Of a stretch of 64,000 nt of DNA, positions 39,406-48,406 are shown one piece after another. Position 1 is the stretch's first letter. Each line of letters opens with the position of its first letter. Below the pieces are notes generated by a model. The model did not search any database. It was given only the letters and a program-made list of their open reading frames with translations, and was not told the DNA's origin. The position numbers and the translations under genes are program-made. This stretch comes from Amycolatopsis anabasis (GTDB taxonomy: Bacteria; Actinomycetota; Actinomycetes; Mycobacteriales; Pseudonocardiaceae). The stretch is taken from positions 52,293 through 116,292 of the forward strand of contig NZ_VTHK01000031.1 of assembly GCF_009765355.1 (NCBI RefSeq), given 5' to 3'.

Positions 39406-42261
39406 ATGGAGGTCGAATTCCGGCTGCTCGGCGAGCTCGAGCTGCTCGTCGACGGGCATCCGGTGCGGATCGGGCACACCCGGGAACGGGCCGTGCTGCT
39501 CGCCCTGCTCGCCGACCTCAACCGCCCGGTGCCACTCGACGAACTCGCCGACCGGATCTGGGGCGAACGGCTGCCCCGGCGACCCCGCGACGCGCTCTAC
39601 GGCCACCTGTCCCGGCTCCGGAGCGCGCTCGCCGACCTCGACACGGTCACCGTGCGCAAACAACCCGGCGGCTACGCGCTCACCGCGGACCCGGCGACCG
39701 TGGACCTGCACCGATTCTCCGATGGAGTGACGCGGGCCCGGGCGAGCACGGACGACCGGCGGGCGCTGGAGCTGTTCGACCAGGCCCTGGCCCTCTGGCG
39801 CGGGCAGCCCCTGGCCGAGGGGGACACCCCGTGGCTGGTCGCGCTGCGCGACACCCTGAACCGGCGGCGCCGGGAGGCCGAACTCGACCGCAACGACGTC
39901 CGGCTCCGGCTCGGCCAGCACGCGGAACTGCTCACCGATCTGTCCGCCCGCGCGGAAGAGTCGCGTTTGGACGAACGCCTGGCGGGCCAGCTGATACTCG
40001 CGCTGTACCGGTCCGGCCGCCAAGCCGAGGCCCTCACGCACTACGAGCAGATCCGCACCCGGCTGGCCGAGGAACTGGGCACCGACCCGAGCCCGCCACT
40101 GCGGCGGCTGCACGAACGCATCCTGACCGCCGACCCCGCGATCGAAACACCGGCGAGCCTGCCGGGCCGGGTCGTGCCGCGCCAGCTGCCCGCGATGCCG
40201 CCCTCGTTCACCGGCCGGACCGCCGAACTCGCCGCCCTCGACAGCACAACCCCCATCTCCGTGGTGAGCGGCGGCGGCGGGATCGGCAAGACCTGGCTGG
40301 CCCTGCGCTGGGCACACGACCACGCCGACGAATTCCCCGACGGGCAGCTGTATGTGAACCTGCGCGGATTCGATCCGGTGGAACGCCCGCTGTCCCCGTC
40401 CGCGGCGATCCGCGGTTTCCTCGACGCGCTCGGCGTGCCGCCCGCCGGGATCCCGGCCGACCTGGACGCCCAAGCAGGCCTGTACCGCAGCCTGATGGCC
40501 GACCGGCGGCTACTGGTCGTCCTGGACAACGCCCGCGACACCGCCCAGGTGACCCCGCTGCTGCCGGGCGGCGGCACCGTGCTGATCACCAGCCGCCACC
40601 GGCTCGGCGGCCTGCTCACCACACACGGCGCCCGCCCGCTGCCACTGGACGTCCTCGACAATATCCAGGCACGCAACCTGCTCATCCGCCACCTCGGCGC
40701 CTCCCGCGTCGCGGCCGAACCCGAAGCGGTCGGCGAGATCTCCCGGCACTGTGCGGGCCTCCCCCTGGCCCTGGGCATCATCGCCGCCCGCGCGGCCGCG
40801 CACCCCGAATTCCCGCTCACCGCACTGGCCACCGAACTTCGCGACACCCGGCTCGACGCCCTCGACGCCGGCGAACTACCCGCCGACCTCCGCGCGGTAT
40901 TCGCCGCATCCGTGCACGCCCTGGCCCACGAAACGGCCACCGCGTTCGGCCTGCTCGCCCTGGCCCCCGGCACCGACATCGGCCTGCCCGCGACCGCCGC
41001 CCTCCTCGACCTGCCACTCCCCCGCACCCGCACGGTGCTGCGAGAACTGGAATCCGCACACCTGGTACGCCAGTACGTCCCCGGCCGGTACCGGATGCAC
41101 GACCTCGTCCGGCTCTACGCCACCGAACTCCCAACCACTGCGGACAAAACAGTCGCACTCACCCGACTGTTCGACTACTACCGCTACGCCGCCTCCGTCG
41201 CCGCGGACCACTTGTCGCCACACGAGCCCTACCGCCGCCCGCCGATCCCCGAGCCCACCGGTCCGCCGATCGAATTCGCCGATTTCCGCGACGCACGTGC
41301 CTGGCTGGACACCGAACGTTCCACCCTGCTGGCGGTGGCCGCCCACGCGGCGGCCCACGGCTGGCGCCGCCACGCGTGGCACCTGTCCATCACACTGTTC
41401 CGCTACCTCGATTGGAACGCGCACTACCACGACGCACTCACCCTGCACACCATCGCACTCGACGCCGCCCGCGGCACCGAAGGCGAAGGCCACGCCCTCG
41501 GCTGCCGCGGCTTCACCCTTGTCCGCTTGGGCCGCTACGCCGAGGCGCTCGCCGACAGCCACAAGGCCCTCGCACTATTCCGGGGAACCGGCGGGCTCGC
41601 GGGGGAAACCTCAGTGAGCGCGAGCCTCGGCATCATCCACGATCAGCTCGGCCAGTACGACCAGGCGATCAAACACTACGAACACGCGCTCGCGACGGCC
41701 CGGCGCGCCGGGCACCGGTCCCATGAGGGCACGGCCCTGAACAATCTCGGCGACCTCCACCGCAAACTGGGTCACTACGAGATGGCCGCGGAGCACCTGC
41801 ACGCGGGCCTCGCCATCGTGCGGGAACTGCAAAACTGGTCCCTCGGCGCGATCATTCTGACAAGTCTCGGAGCTCTGCACCAGGAAACCGGTCGCTTCGC
41901 GGAAGCCCGCAAATGCTTCCAGCACGCGCTCCCCGATGCGCGGGACGGCTCGCACAGCCTTGAGGTGGAGGTGCTCAACCAGTTGGGCGAGCTCGCCCTG
42001 GTCACCGACGATCCGGATGAGGCGCGGAAACACTACCGGCAAGCCGAAACCCTCTCCTGCGAGATCGGCTACCGGCAAGCCCAAGCCATCGCCTGCCACG
42101 GCCTCGCCCGCGCGCACCGCGAACTCGGCGAGCCCGCCGAAGCCCGTCGCCACGCCGAAGCCGCGCTGGGCCTCTACACCGCACTCGGCCTTCCCGAGGC
42201 GGACGCGGTACGCGCGTTCCTCACGGACGATCGATCCGGAAGTAGTCGAACGCCGCCGTGA
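39406..42261 (+). CDS. SARP-family regulator (AfsR-like: BTAD, NB-ARC, TPR)
   Basis: A 951-residue regulator. An OmpR-like DNA-binding domain (about 5-95, starting FRLLGELELLVDG) and a BTAD domain (about 100-245) form the SARP part. An NB-ARC ATPase follows with P-loop SGGGGIGKTWLALRW near 290 and a GLPLAL motif. At least six TPRs occupy the C-terminal third. AfsR-type SARPs activate antibiotic pathways from direct-repeat promoters. The start has a GGGGGAGG ribosome-binding site. It is 26 kb from the aminohydroxybenzoate operon, so a link to that is open. Confidence 0.93.
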   Translation: MEVEFRLLGELELLVDGHPVRIGHTRERAVLLALLADLNRPVPLDELADRIWGERLPRRPRDALYGHLSRLRSALADLDTVTVRKQPGGYALTADPATVDLHRFSDGVTRARASTDDRRALELFDQALALWRGQPLAEGDTPWLVALRDTLNRRRREAELDRNDVRLRLGQHAELLTDLSARAEESRLDERLAGQLILALYRSGRQAEALTHYEQIRTRLAEELGTDPSPPLRRLHERILTADPAIETPASLPGRVVPRQLPAMPPSFTGRTAELAALDSTTPISVVSGGGGIGKTWLALRWAHDHADEFPDGQLYVNLRGFDPVERPLSPSAAIRGFLDALGVPPAGIPADLDAQAGLYRSLMADRRLLVVLDNARDTAQVTPLLPGGGTVLITSRHRLGGLLTTHGARPLPLDVLDNIQARNLLIRHLGASRVAAEPEAVGEISRHCAGLPLALGIIAARAAAHPEFPLTALATELRDTRLDALDAGELPADLRAVFAASVHALAHETATAFGLLALAPGTDIGLPATAALLDLPLPRTRTVLRELESAHLVRQYVPGRYRMHDLVRLYATELPTTADKTVALTRLFDYYRYAASVAADHLSPHEPYRRPPIPEPTGPPIEFADFRDARAWLDTERSTLLAVAAHAAAHGWRRHAWHLSITLFRYLDWNAHYHDALTLHTIALDAARGTEGEGHALGCRGFTLVRLGRYAEALADSHKALALFRGTGGLAGETSVSASLGIIHDQLGQYDQAIKHYEHALATARRAGHRSHEGTALNNLGDLHRKLGHYEMAAEHLHAGLAIVRELQNWSLGAIILTSLGALHQETGRFAEARKCFQHALPDARDGSHSLEVEVLNQLGELALVTDDPDEARKHYRQAETLSCEIGYRQAQAIACHGLARAHRELGEPAEARRHAEAALGLYTALGLPEADAVRAFLTDDRSGSSRTPP

Positions 42262-42500
42262 GCGCACGATCCGGTCCGGCTCCGCGCGACGGAACCGGAC
42301 GACGTGCCGGTGCCGGTTCTGCTCGGGCCGGTACCAGGAAGGGCACGGAATCCCGTCCTGGTTGAGCACTCGGCGAAGATCCGCCGCACCACCGCAGCCG
42401 CCTCAACGTCGATCGTCAGCACGCGCAGCCGGAACCCCTCGGCCGCCTTGCGCGGATTGGGGGTGCGGGCCGCCGTCGACGGCGATGTAGCCCTTGGGGT
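42262..42500 (-). pseudogene. Serine site-specific recombinase remnant
   Basis: The leftward strand here encodes parts of a large serine recombinase in shifting frames: GYIAVDGGPHP, then PNPRKAAEGFRLR, VEAAAVVRRIFAE, and after a frame change and a missing stretch of about a dozen codons LNQDGIPCPSWYRPEQNRH. These are the recognisable middle segments of actinobacterial resolvase/invertase-type recombinases. The N-terminal catalytic domain is absent. It is a fossil of an integrated element and marks the left end of the decaying region. Confidence 0.75.
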
Positions 42501-42512
42501 GGGTGCGTGTGT

Positions 42513-43079
42513 TTAGACGTTCCAGGCCGCTTCGATCATCCGGAAGATCTCGTCCACCGCGGCCTCCGGATCGGCCGCCTCGCGGGCCAGTGAATGGGCG
42601 TCGATCACGAACCTCGCGATCGTCCGGCAGGCCGTTGTGGTCTGCGCCTGGTCGGGATCGGCGGCGATGGCCGCTGCCAGTGACTCCGCGTGGCGCAGCC
42701 GCATCGACACTTCGTACTGACGCAGGGCGGGTGAGGCGTCGATCATGCGCCAGATCGGGGCGGCATCCTCTGCCGCGCAGTGTCGTACCAGGGCCTGGAT
42801 CTCCCGGCGCAGGGCCGGGATGAGTGGCTCGTGCGGTGCCCGGTCGGTGACCGCTCGGGCGAGACGTTGCTCGAAGTCTTGATCTTGCTCGAACACCAGG
42901 GCCTCTTTCGAGGCGAAGTGGGAGAAGAGCGTGGTGACGGCCACGTCGGCCTCGGCGGCCACGTCGCGGATGCCCACCGCGTCGTACCCGCGTTCCAGGA
43001 AGAGGCGCAGGGCGGTGTCGGCGATCTTCTGGCGGGTCGCGGCCTTCTTGCGCTCACGGCGTCCGGTCGGCACGGGCAT
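42513..43079 (-). CDS. TetR-family transcriptional regulator
   Basis: A 188-residue TetR protein. The N-terminal HTH is RQKIADTALRLFLERGYD, then DVAAEADVAVTTLFSHFASKE, with a variable helical C-terminal ligand domain. It diverges from an FAD monooxygenase gene, and a clear inverted repeat lies between them, so it probably represses the monooxygenase operon and itself. The ligand is unknown. Confidence 0.93.
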   Translation of the reverse strand: MPVPTGRRERKKAATRQKIADTALRLFLERGYDAVGIRDVAAEADVAVTTLFSHFASKEALVFEQDQDFEQRLARAVTDRAPHEPLIPALRREIQALVRHCAAEDAAPIWRMIDASPALRQYEVSMRLRHAESLAAAIAADPDQAQTTTACRTIARFVIDAHSLAREAADPEAAVDEIFRMIEAAWNV

Positions 43080-43118
43080 GCGCTAACACTACCAGATACA
43101 GAGCCGCAACTGTTCTAA

Positions 43119-43137
43119 AACACTAACAGGTAGTGTT
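43119..43137. promoter_or_regulatory. Probable TetR operator AACACTA-N5-TAGTGTT
   Basis: AACACTA ACAGG TAGTGTT is a perfect 7-bp inverted repeat between the divergent TetR and monooxygenase genes. A further copy of one arm (AACACTACC) sits at 43085-43093 near the TetR start. The repeat touches the first possible ATG (43138) of the monooxygenase, which argues for a start further downstream. Confidence 0.7.
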
Positions 43138-43149
43138 ATGGTCGGCGGT

Positions 43150-44268
43150 ATGAAGAGATCGAGCAGGGTTATGCGAGCGATCATCGCCGGAGGCGGCCTG
43201 GTCGGGCTTACTGCCGCGGCGTCGCTGCGCCGCGACGGACATCAGGTCACGGTTCTCGAGCAGGCCCCGGAGATTCGGGCCGCCGGGGCGGGGATCGGCC
43301 TGTGGCCCAACGCGCTTCGCGAGTTCGACCGGTGCGGGATCGGCACCGTGGTCCGGTCGATGGGGCACGAGATCGACGCCTGGTTCTTCGACCCCGCCGG
43401 CCGCGCGATGCGGTCCGCGGGCTATGACGACTCCGCCTATCGGTATCTGCTCGTGCCCCGTCCACAGCTCAATGCCGTGCTGGCCGACGCCGTCGGCCGG
43501 AGCCGGATCACCCTTGGCGCGCGGGTGAATGGCTACACCGAGACCGAGGACGAGGTCGTGGTGCACCTCGACAGCGGGGAGAGCGTGCACGGGGACCTGC
43601 TCATCGGCGCCGACGGCGTCTATTCCCAGGTGCGTGCACAGCTGCTGCCCGGCAGCGAGGCCCAACCACATGCGGGCAACGTCGCTTGGCGTGCCGTGGT
43701 CCCAGCGGGCGACGAGCGGCTCGACGGGACTGTGCTCACCATCGGGCGAGAGCGCACCCGCGGTGGGTATTCCCGCATCACCGCGAGGGAGACCATGTGG
43801 TTCGTCAATCAATTCGAGGCCGGAACACTCACCGGCAGCAAGCGCGACCGCGCACTCGAACGCGCTCGCCACCTCGCCGAAGACGGTTGGCACGAGGACC
43901 TGCTGGGCATGATCGCCGCCACCCCGGAAGAGAGCATCCTGGAGAACCAGATCATGCTCGTGCCGCCCCTGCCGCGCTGGACAAGCCCCCGCGTCGCGCT
44001 GATCGGCGATGCCGCCCACGGACTTTCGCCGCACATCGCCGCCGGCGGCACCCTGGGCATCGAGGACGTGGGCGTGCTCCGCAACGCGCTCGCGACCACG
44101 TCGACCCTGCGCGAGGCGCTCACCAGCTACGAACAGTTGCGCATGCATCGCTTCGAGCAGGTGCGGAAGCTGGCGGACGAAGTCGCGAATGCCGGCGGCC
44201 CAACAGAATCCGCGCAACGATACGCCGCATTCAGCCACTGGATGCTCACCACCGCGCCGATCGCATGA
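43150..44268 (+). CDS. FAD-dependent monooxygenase (aromatic hydroxylase family)
   Basis: A 372-residue class A flavoprotein monooxygenase. The FAD Rossmann motif IIAGGGLVGLTAAASLRRDG, an LLIGADGVYSQVR (DG motif) and RVALIGDAAHGLSPH (GD motif) are all in place. Starts at 43138, 43150 and 43171 are possible; 43171 (MRAIIAGGG) gives the minimal form and the operator overlaps 43138. It overlaps the quinone oxidoreductase by ATGA, so both are controlled together by the divergent TetR. It hydroxylates an aromatic or related compound. Confidence 0.92.
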   Translation: MKRSSRVMRAIIAGGGLVGLTAAASLRRDGHQVTVLEQAPEIRAAGAGIGLWPNALREFDRCGIGTVVRSMGHEIDAWFFDPAGRAMRSAGYDDSAYRYLLVPRPQLNAVLADAVGRSRITLGARVNGYTETEDEVVVHLDSGESVHGDLLIGADGVYSQVRAQLLPGSEAQPHAGNVAWRAVVPAGDERLDGTVLTIGRERTRGGYSRITARETMWFVNQFEAGTLTGSKRDRALERARHLAEDGWHEDLLGMIAATPEESILENQIMLVPPLPRWTSPRVALIGDAAHGLSPHIAAGGTLGIEDVGVLRNALATTSTLREALTSYEQLRMHRFEQVRKLADEVANAGGPTESAQRYAAFSHWMLTTAPIA

Positions 44269-45158
44269 AGCGGGTCAGCTTCGCCGAGTTCGGCGGCCCG
44301 GACGTCCTGCACCTGGCCGACACCGACGAGCCTCACGCGGGCCCCGGTCAGGTGCGCATCGCCGTGCGGGCGGCTGGTGTGAACCCCGTCGACTGGAGGA
44401 TCCGGGAAGGCCAGTTCCGGCAGGCCCATCCGATCGAGTTGCCCGCCGGAGTCGGGCTGGACGCCTCCGGGGTGGTGGACGAGGTCGGTCAGGGCGTTGA
44501 AGGGGTCGCGGTCGGCGACCGCGTGTTCGGCGAAGGCTCGAGCACCTATGCCGAGTTCGCCGTGCTGACGGCCTGGGCCCGGATGCCCGAGGGCCTGACG
44601 TTCGAAGAGGCGGCCGGGTACCCCTCCGTGGTGGAGACCGCGTTGCGCGTCCTCCGCGAGGTCGATGTGCGGTCCGGGCAGACGCTGCTGGTCAGCGGTG
44701 CGTCCGGCGGAGTCGGCTCGGCGGTGCTGCAGGTCGCCCGCGACCGCGGCATCACGGTGATCGGCACGGCTGGGGCCGCGAACCAGGACTATCTGCGCAG
44801 CCTGGGTGCCCTCGCCACGACCTACGGCGAGGGCTGGGTCGAGCGGGTGCGGCAGCTCGGCCACGTCGACGCGGCTCTCGATCTGGCCGGTGCGGGCGTG
44901 CTCCGCGAGCTCGTCGAGCTGACCGGGGATCCGCAGAAGGTGGTCTCCATCGCCGATCTCGGTGCGCCGGAGCTCGGTGTCCGATTCTCCGGCGTGGCCG
45001 GGAGCGTGCCGGAAGCGCTCGCCGAAGCCTCCTGCCTCATCGCGCGGGGAAAGCTCCACATCCCGGTCGAGAAGTCCTACCCGCTCGCCGACGCCGCGGC
45101 GGCGCACATCGACAGCCAGGCCGGTCACAGCCGCGGGCGCCGGGTGATCGTCGTCTGA
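44265..45158 (+). CDS. NADPH:quinone oxidoreductase-like (MDR superfamily, zinc-free)
   Basis: A 297-residue medium-chain dehydrogenase. It begins MKRVSFAEFGGPDVLHL, has AAGVNPVDWRIREGQ, GLDASGVVDEVG and the NADPH-binding LLVSGASGGVGSAVLQVA. There are no zinc-ligand cysteines, as usual for the quinone reductase branch. ATGA overlap joins it to the monooxygenase. It could reduce quinones made by that enzyme. The 187 bases after it hold no gene. Confidence 0.9.
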   Translation: MKRVSFAEFGGPDVLHLADTDEPHAGPGQVRIAVRAAGVNPVDWRIREGQFRQAHPIELPAGVGLDASGVVDEVGQGVEGVAVGDRVFGEGSSTYAEFAVLTAWARMPEGLTFEEAAGYPSVVETALRVLREVDVRSGQTLLVSGASGGVGSAVLQVARDRGITVIGTAGAANQDYLRSLGALATTYGEGWVERVRQLGHVDAALDLAGAGVLRELVELTGDPQKVVSIADLGAPELGVRFSGVAGSVPEALAEASCLIARGKLHIPVEKSYPLADAAAAHIDSQAGHSRGRRVIVV

Positions 45159-45345
45159 GCCGCATCCCGGGCAGCCGCCCAACCTGGCAAGCTGAACCCC
45201 CTGCGGTGGTGGACGTGCTTCCCACCGCTCTGGCCCAAGTTTTGTGATCCGGTCACTGTGCGTAGCAGAGGCCGGTGAAGATCACGGTGGCTTTGCCTCG
45301 TGATCGACGTGGGTCCGACGCTCTCGCCGATCGTTCAGCGCTGAC

Positions 45346-45906
45346 TCAGCTGAGTGCTTGAATCTCGGTCGCTGGCCTCTCCTGGCTAGCCGCCCACGAC
45401 GCCAATAGGGCTAGACCGTCCGCGGTCGCCGTGCCGGCGGGCGCGGTGTAGACGTTCAGGAGCAGCCCGGGTTCGGCAGGCAGATCCATCGACTCGACGT
45501 CCAGGTCGAGCCGGCCCACTACCGGATGGTGCACACGCTTGCGTCCGGACCGGTGGAGCCGAACGTCCTGAGATGCCCACCGCTGCCGAAACAGTTCACT
45601 GCTTGTTGCTAATTCACCGACTAGGGCGATCAGCTCCTCGTCGTGCGGATTGCGGCCGGCTTCCATGCGTAGCTTCGCGGCCACATCGCAGGCGATTCGG
45701 TCATAGTCGACGAAGAACGTTTTTGCCGCTTCGGGATCCAGATACACGAACCGCGCGGTGTTCGCCGGCCGTCGCGTGTCGGCCAGCACCGGTGGATACA
45801 GCGCGCGGGCAAGTTGATTCATGGCCAGCACGTCATAACGGCCGTTGCAAATCCAAGCCGGCGCATCGGTGATGGCGTTGAGCACCTGCTGAAGCGCCGG
45901 ACGCAC
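45346..45906 (-). pseudogene. Orphan MmyB-like ligand-binding domain of an XRE regulator (HTH lost)
   Basis: A 186-residue frame equal to the C-terminal MmyB-like domain of actinobacterial XRE regulators: ICNGRYDVLAMNQLARALYP, RFVYLDPEAAKTFFVDYD, HDEELIALVGEL and SGRKRVHHPVVGRLDLD. The normal N-terminal HTH of about 80 residues is missing. Only a short linker-like stretch (RPAATVRPAL) precedes it before an unrelated methyltransferase gene begins. There is no convincing ribosome-binding site at the GTG. It is probably a truncated remnant; a ligand-binding stand-alone protein is less likely. Confidence 0.75.
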
Positions 45907-45951
45907 CGTCGCGGCGGGTCGCCGGCGGCGTGGACCGTCTGCGATGGGTGA

Positions 45952-46680
45952 TCAGGTTCTGCGGGCGACCGTGATGATCTCCCGGCTGGTGTTCGTGATG
46001 GGTCCCCGGTGCCAATCGCCGTACTGGTCCTCGATGGTGAACCCGGCCTCGGTCAGAAATCTCGCCAGTGTCGGAACGTCGAGGAAGCGCAGGCTTGCCC
46101 GGTCGACGCGGAGGACCGTGCCGTCGCGCTCGGTGGTGGTCTCGGTGAGCGTGATGACGCCGGCGGCGACGGACTCCACGTCGTGCCACATGCGTAGTTT
46201 GCGCCCTGTGGCGTCTTCGACGTCAAAGGCGTTCGATGGATTCCAGTCATCCCACGCGTGGGCCTGCGGGTGGCGGGTGCCGAAGACGAAGCGACCCCCA
46301 TCGCGCAGAGCGGTGCGGATCGCGGTCAGGGAGGCGCGCAGTTCGTCGTCGGTAACCAGGCACTGGAAGGCGTTGCTGGTCATCGTGGCCAGGTCGAACT
46401 CTTCGCGCCAACCAGCGTCGGCGGCGACTCCGTGGACCCACTCGATGTCGGTGCGGCGCCGGGCTCGGTCCAACATGCTCGGATCCGGGTCAAGCCCAAC
46501 CAGACGGCCGGTGTGGCCAAGGTCGCGGGCGTGGTGCAGCATGCTCCCGGTGCCGCAACCCAGATCCAGCACGGCATCGGCCGCCATGACGTGCTCGGTA
46601 CAGAAGACGACCTCGGGTCGAGCGGAGTCCCACGGGTTCATCAGGTCGTACAGAGCTGCCACATCAGCACTGGAGAACAC
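45952..46680 (-). CDS. SAM-dependent class I methyltransferase
   Basis: A 242-residue methyltransferase with SAM motif I AVLDLGCGTGSMLHHARDLG (DLGCGTGS core), motif II LVGLDPDPSMLDRAR, a MTSNAFQCL post-II segment and motif III RDGGRFVFGTRHP. This is the Methyltransf_25/UbiE-like group of small-molecule methyltransferases. No operon partner: the truncated MmyB domain follows on the same strand. The substrate is unknown. Confidence 0.9.
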   Translation of the reverse strand: MFSSADVAALYDLMNPWDSARPEVVFCTEHVMAADAVLDLGCGTGSMLHHARDLGHTGRLVGLDPDPSMLDRARRRTDIEWVHGVAADAGWREEFDLATMTSNAFQCLVTDDELRASLTAIRTALRDGGRFVFGTRHPQAHAWDDWNPSNAFDVEDATGRKLRMWHDVESVAAGVITLTETTTERDGTVLRVDRASLRFLDVPTLARFLTEAGFTIEDQYGDWHRGPITNTSREIITVARRT

Positions 46681-47076
46681 CGCAGCAGTGTCCAGGATCC
46701 ACCGGCCATAGCCAACCGAATTTGCCTACGCAGACCCGGGCCCGGGGACAACTCCCCAGACCCTGGCAGTGTCGGAAGGCCGCGGCCGGGAGCGTGAGAA
46801 CTTCACGATCTCGCGAATGGAGGGACTCTGACGGCAGTTCTGGAAAACTCGCAACAGTTGAATTCGCGATGCCATCAGTACCGATTTGTCGTCCTGATGT
46901 ACGGCGACTTCTGCCACGTCCTGAAGCCGCAGTAGCCGCCGACCCGCATACCCACAAGTCGCCGAAGGCGATCCGGCTGGGCTCTCCGCGGCGAAAACCC
47001 TGACTGCCTGGGACCTCACCGCATCCGGTGAATTCTGAGGGACACTCGGACGGGTACTTCTCCGAAGCGGGTTCTC
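46681..47076. other. Gene-poor stretch
   Basis: No gene could be supported. Several frames are open in part; one on the plus strand reads TAVLENSQQLNSRCHQY and later FVVLMYGDFCHVL before a stop near 46936. It has no start with a ribosome-binding site and I recognise no family. It may be decayed coding sequence. Confidence 0.4.
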
Positions 47077-47472
47077 GTGCGCAGGGTGGAGACCGTGGTC
47101 GAGGACAACAACATGGCCAGCTTCGATCGGGTTTCGGCGAAAGCGCTGGCCGAGGTTGTTGAGGAACTGCTTCCGCCGGGGCAGATGGATCCGGCTGGGC
47201 CGGAAGTTCTGCAAGCGGCGGTGGTCCTGTTGACCCGGATGGCCCGGGATCACCATGGTGACGAGCTCGGCGTTGCCGCCGACCGGGTGCGCAACCTGGT
47301 GCAGCTCGGCGTGCCCGAGACCGTGGCCCACCAAGCCAAGGACGCGCTCAGGCGAGTCCATGCGACGCGTGAGACGCACCACCGGGCGGCCAGCGTCGCT
47401 CTCATCATCGCCCGCCCGCCTCGGCAGCGCACGCTCCAGCGCACCCCTTCGCCGCATCGACCGGTGTCGTAA
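47077..47472 (+). CDS. Hypothetical protein (about 131 aa)
   Basis: An open frame with GC-rich third positions from GTG 47077 (ATG 47113 is an alternative). The first ~95 residues look protein-like and helical (FDRVSAKALAEVVEELLPP, LQAAVVLLTRMARDHHG, ADRVRNLVQLGVPETV). The basic, Pro-rich tail (PPRQRTLQRTPSPHRP) looks like run-on sequence, so the natural 3' end may be lost. No family is recognised. Confidence 0.35.
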   Translation: MRRVETVVEDNNMASFDRVSAKALAEVVEELLPPGQMDPAGPEVLQAAVVLLTRMARDHHGDELGVAADRVRNLVQLGVPETVAHQAKDALRRVHATRETHHRAASVALIIARPPRQRTLQRTPSPHRPVS

Positions 47473-47992
47473 ATTTCTGCCCGTCCGGGGGAACCGGGCC
47501 CCGTTGGCGGCGTACTAACACGACAGAATCGACCGTTACCAGCATGTGCGACAGTACGCGGACACCATTGCCGCGGCGCCGGCATCGACGTCCTATGTGG
47601 AACGATTTTTCGAATACCTGAACTGGCTCCACAACAGCCAAACCTGCCCGGTTGGGCGGCAACGATGCTGTGAAGCACAGCCTGCACCGCAGGTCGGTCA
47701 GACACCCCTTGGTCAAGCGACGGTCCCGATCCGGATCACCTGCGTGAATGCTTCACCACAGCGATTTCGACCCGCCCCGCCCGTTGGCTCTTTCCGCAGC
47801 TCGACGGTCGCAGAATCGTCGCCATCACCGACGACGGCCACGTCGTTGCCCTCAGATGGGGCTGTAACAGTCGAAGCGGCTGGGTACCGTTAAACGTCAG
47901 TGAACCGCTTACTCGCAGTGCCCACTTCTCGGCAGTTGAGTGTGCTTACGCGGCATGTGTGGACGTCGGCTGTTGTGTGCCCGTGTGGTGGG
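47473..47992. other. Gene-poor stretch with possible decayed coding sequence
   Basis: No complete gene seen. One plus-strand frame between about 47770 and 47910 reads ARWLFPQLDGRRIVA and TDDGHVVALRWG, which looks like real protein but has no start and runs into unrelated sequence. Another plus frame contains YVERFFEYLNWLHN near 47600. Both are unassigned. The region fits the pseudogene-rich character of this end of the window. Confidence 0.35.
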
Positions 47993-48406
47993 TCATAGCC
48001 GGCCGACGATTCGGTGCGGGGTGAGCCTGGCGGCGATGATGTCTCGGGGGTCGTGTCCGGCTTCGGGTGTTTGCTTGATGTGCTGGGCGTAGGGCACACC
48101 GATGTATTTCTTGGATAGTTCGTCCCGCAGTTGGAACCGGCCCTCGGTCTCGAGCACTACGGCCCCGTGCAGGACCGCGTAGGTGTAGGGCGCGTCGGGT
48201 GGGCTGACCAGGACGCTGATTCGCGGGTCGCGGCGGATGTTGCGTTCCTTGCGGCTGCCGACGGCCATCATGAATCGCACGTCCTGGCGGTCCCGCAGGA
48301 TCCACACCACCGACTGCTGAGTGCTGCCGTCGGGCTGGATCGTCGCGACGGTGGCGAACACCGGCGAGTCAAGGAGTTCCTGCAGCTTCTCCTGGGACAC
48401 CGTCAC
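47993..48406 (-). CDS. PPOX-class F420-dependent oxidoreductase
   Basis: A 137-residue split-barrel flavin/F420-binding protein: LDSPVFATVATIQPDGSTQQ, VWILRDRQDVRFMMAVGSRKERNIRRDPRISVLV (here SRKERNIRRDPRISVLV is the signature) and AVLHGAVVLE. Length and motifs match actinobacterial PPOX-class F420 enzymes. GTG 48406 overlaps the stop of the SDR gene by GTGA, so they form one operon, divergent from a TetR regulator. It probably reduces an unsaturated or xenobiotic substrate. Confidence 0.9.
   Translation of the reverse strand: MTVSQEKLQELLDSPVFATVATIQPDGSTQQSVVWILRDRQDVRFMMAVGSRKERNIRRDPRISVLVSPPDAPYTYAVLHGAVVLETEGRFQLRDELSKKYIGVPYAQHIKQTPEAGHDPRDIIAARLTPHRIVGRL

Noticed and set aside
46726..47457. 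Minus-strand frame of about 240 codons opposite the hypothetical gene at 47.1 kb
   Set aside because: Codon and amino-acid composition look like antisense (Arg, His, Pro rich), and the plus-strand frame has the expected third-position GC.
47546..47893. Plus-strand frame starting YADTIAAAPASTSYVERF as a possible transposase
   Set aside because: No transposase motif could be confirmed; the C-terminal half is Ser/Pro-rich run-on. It is left as a gene-poor stretch.
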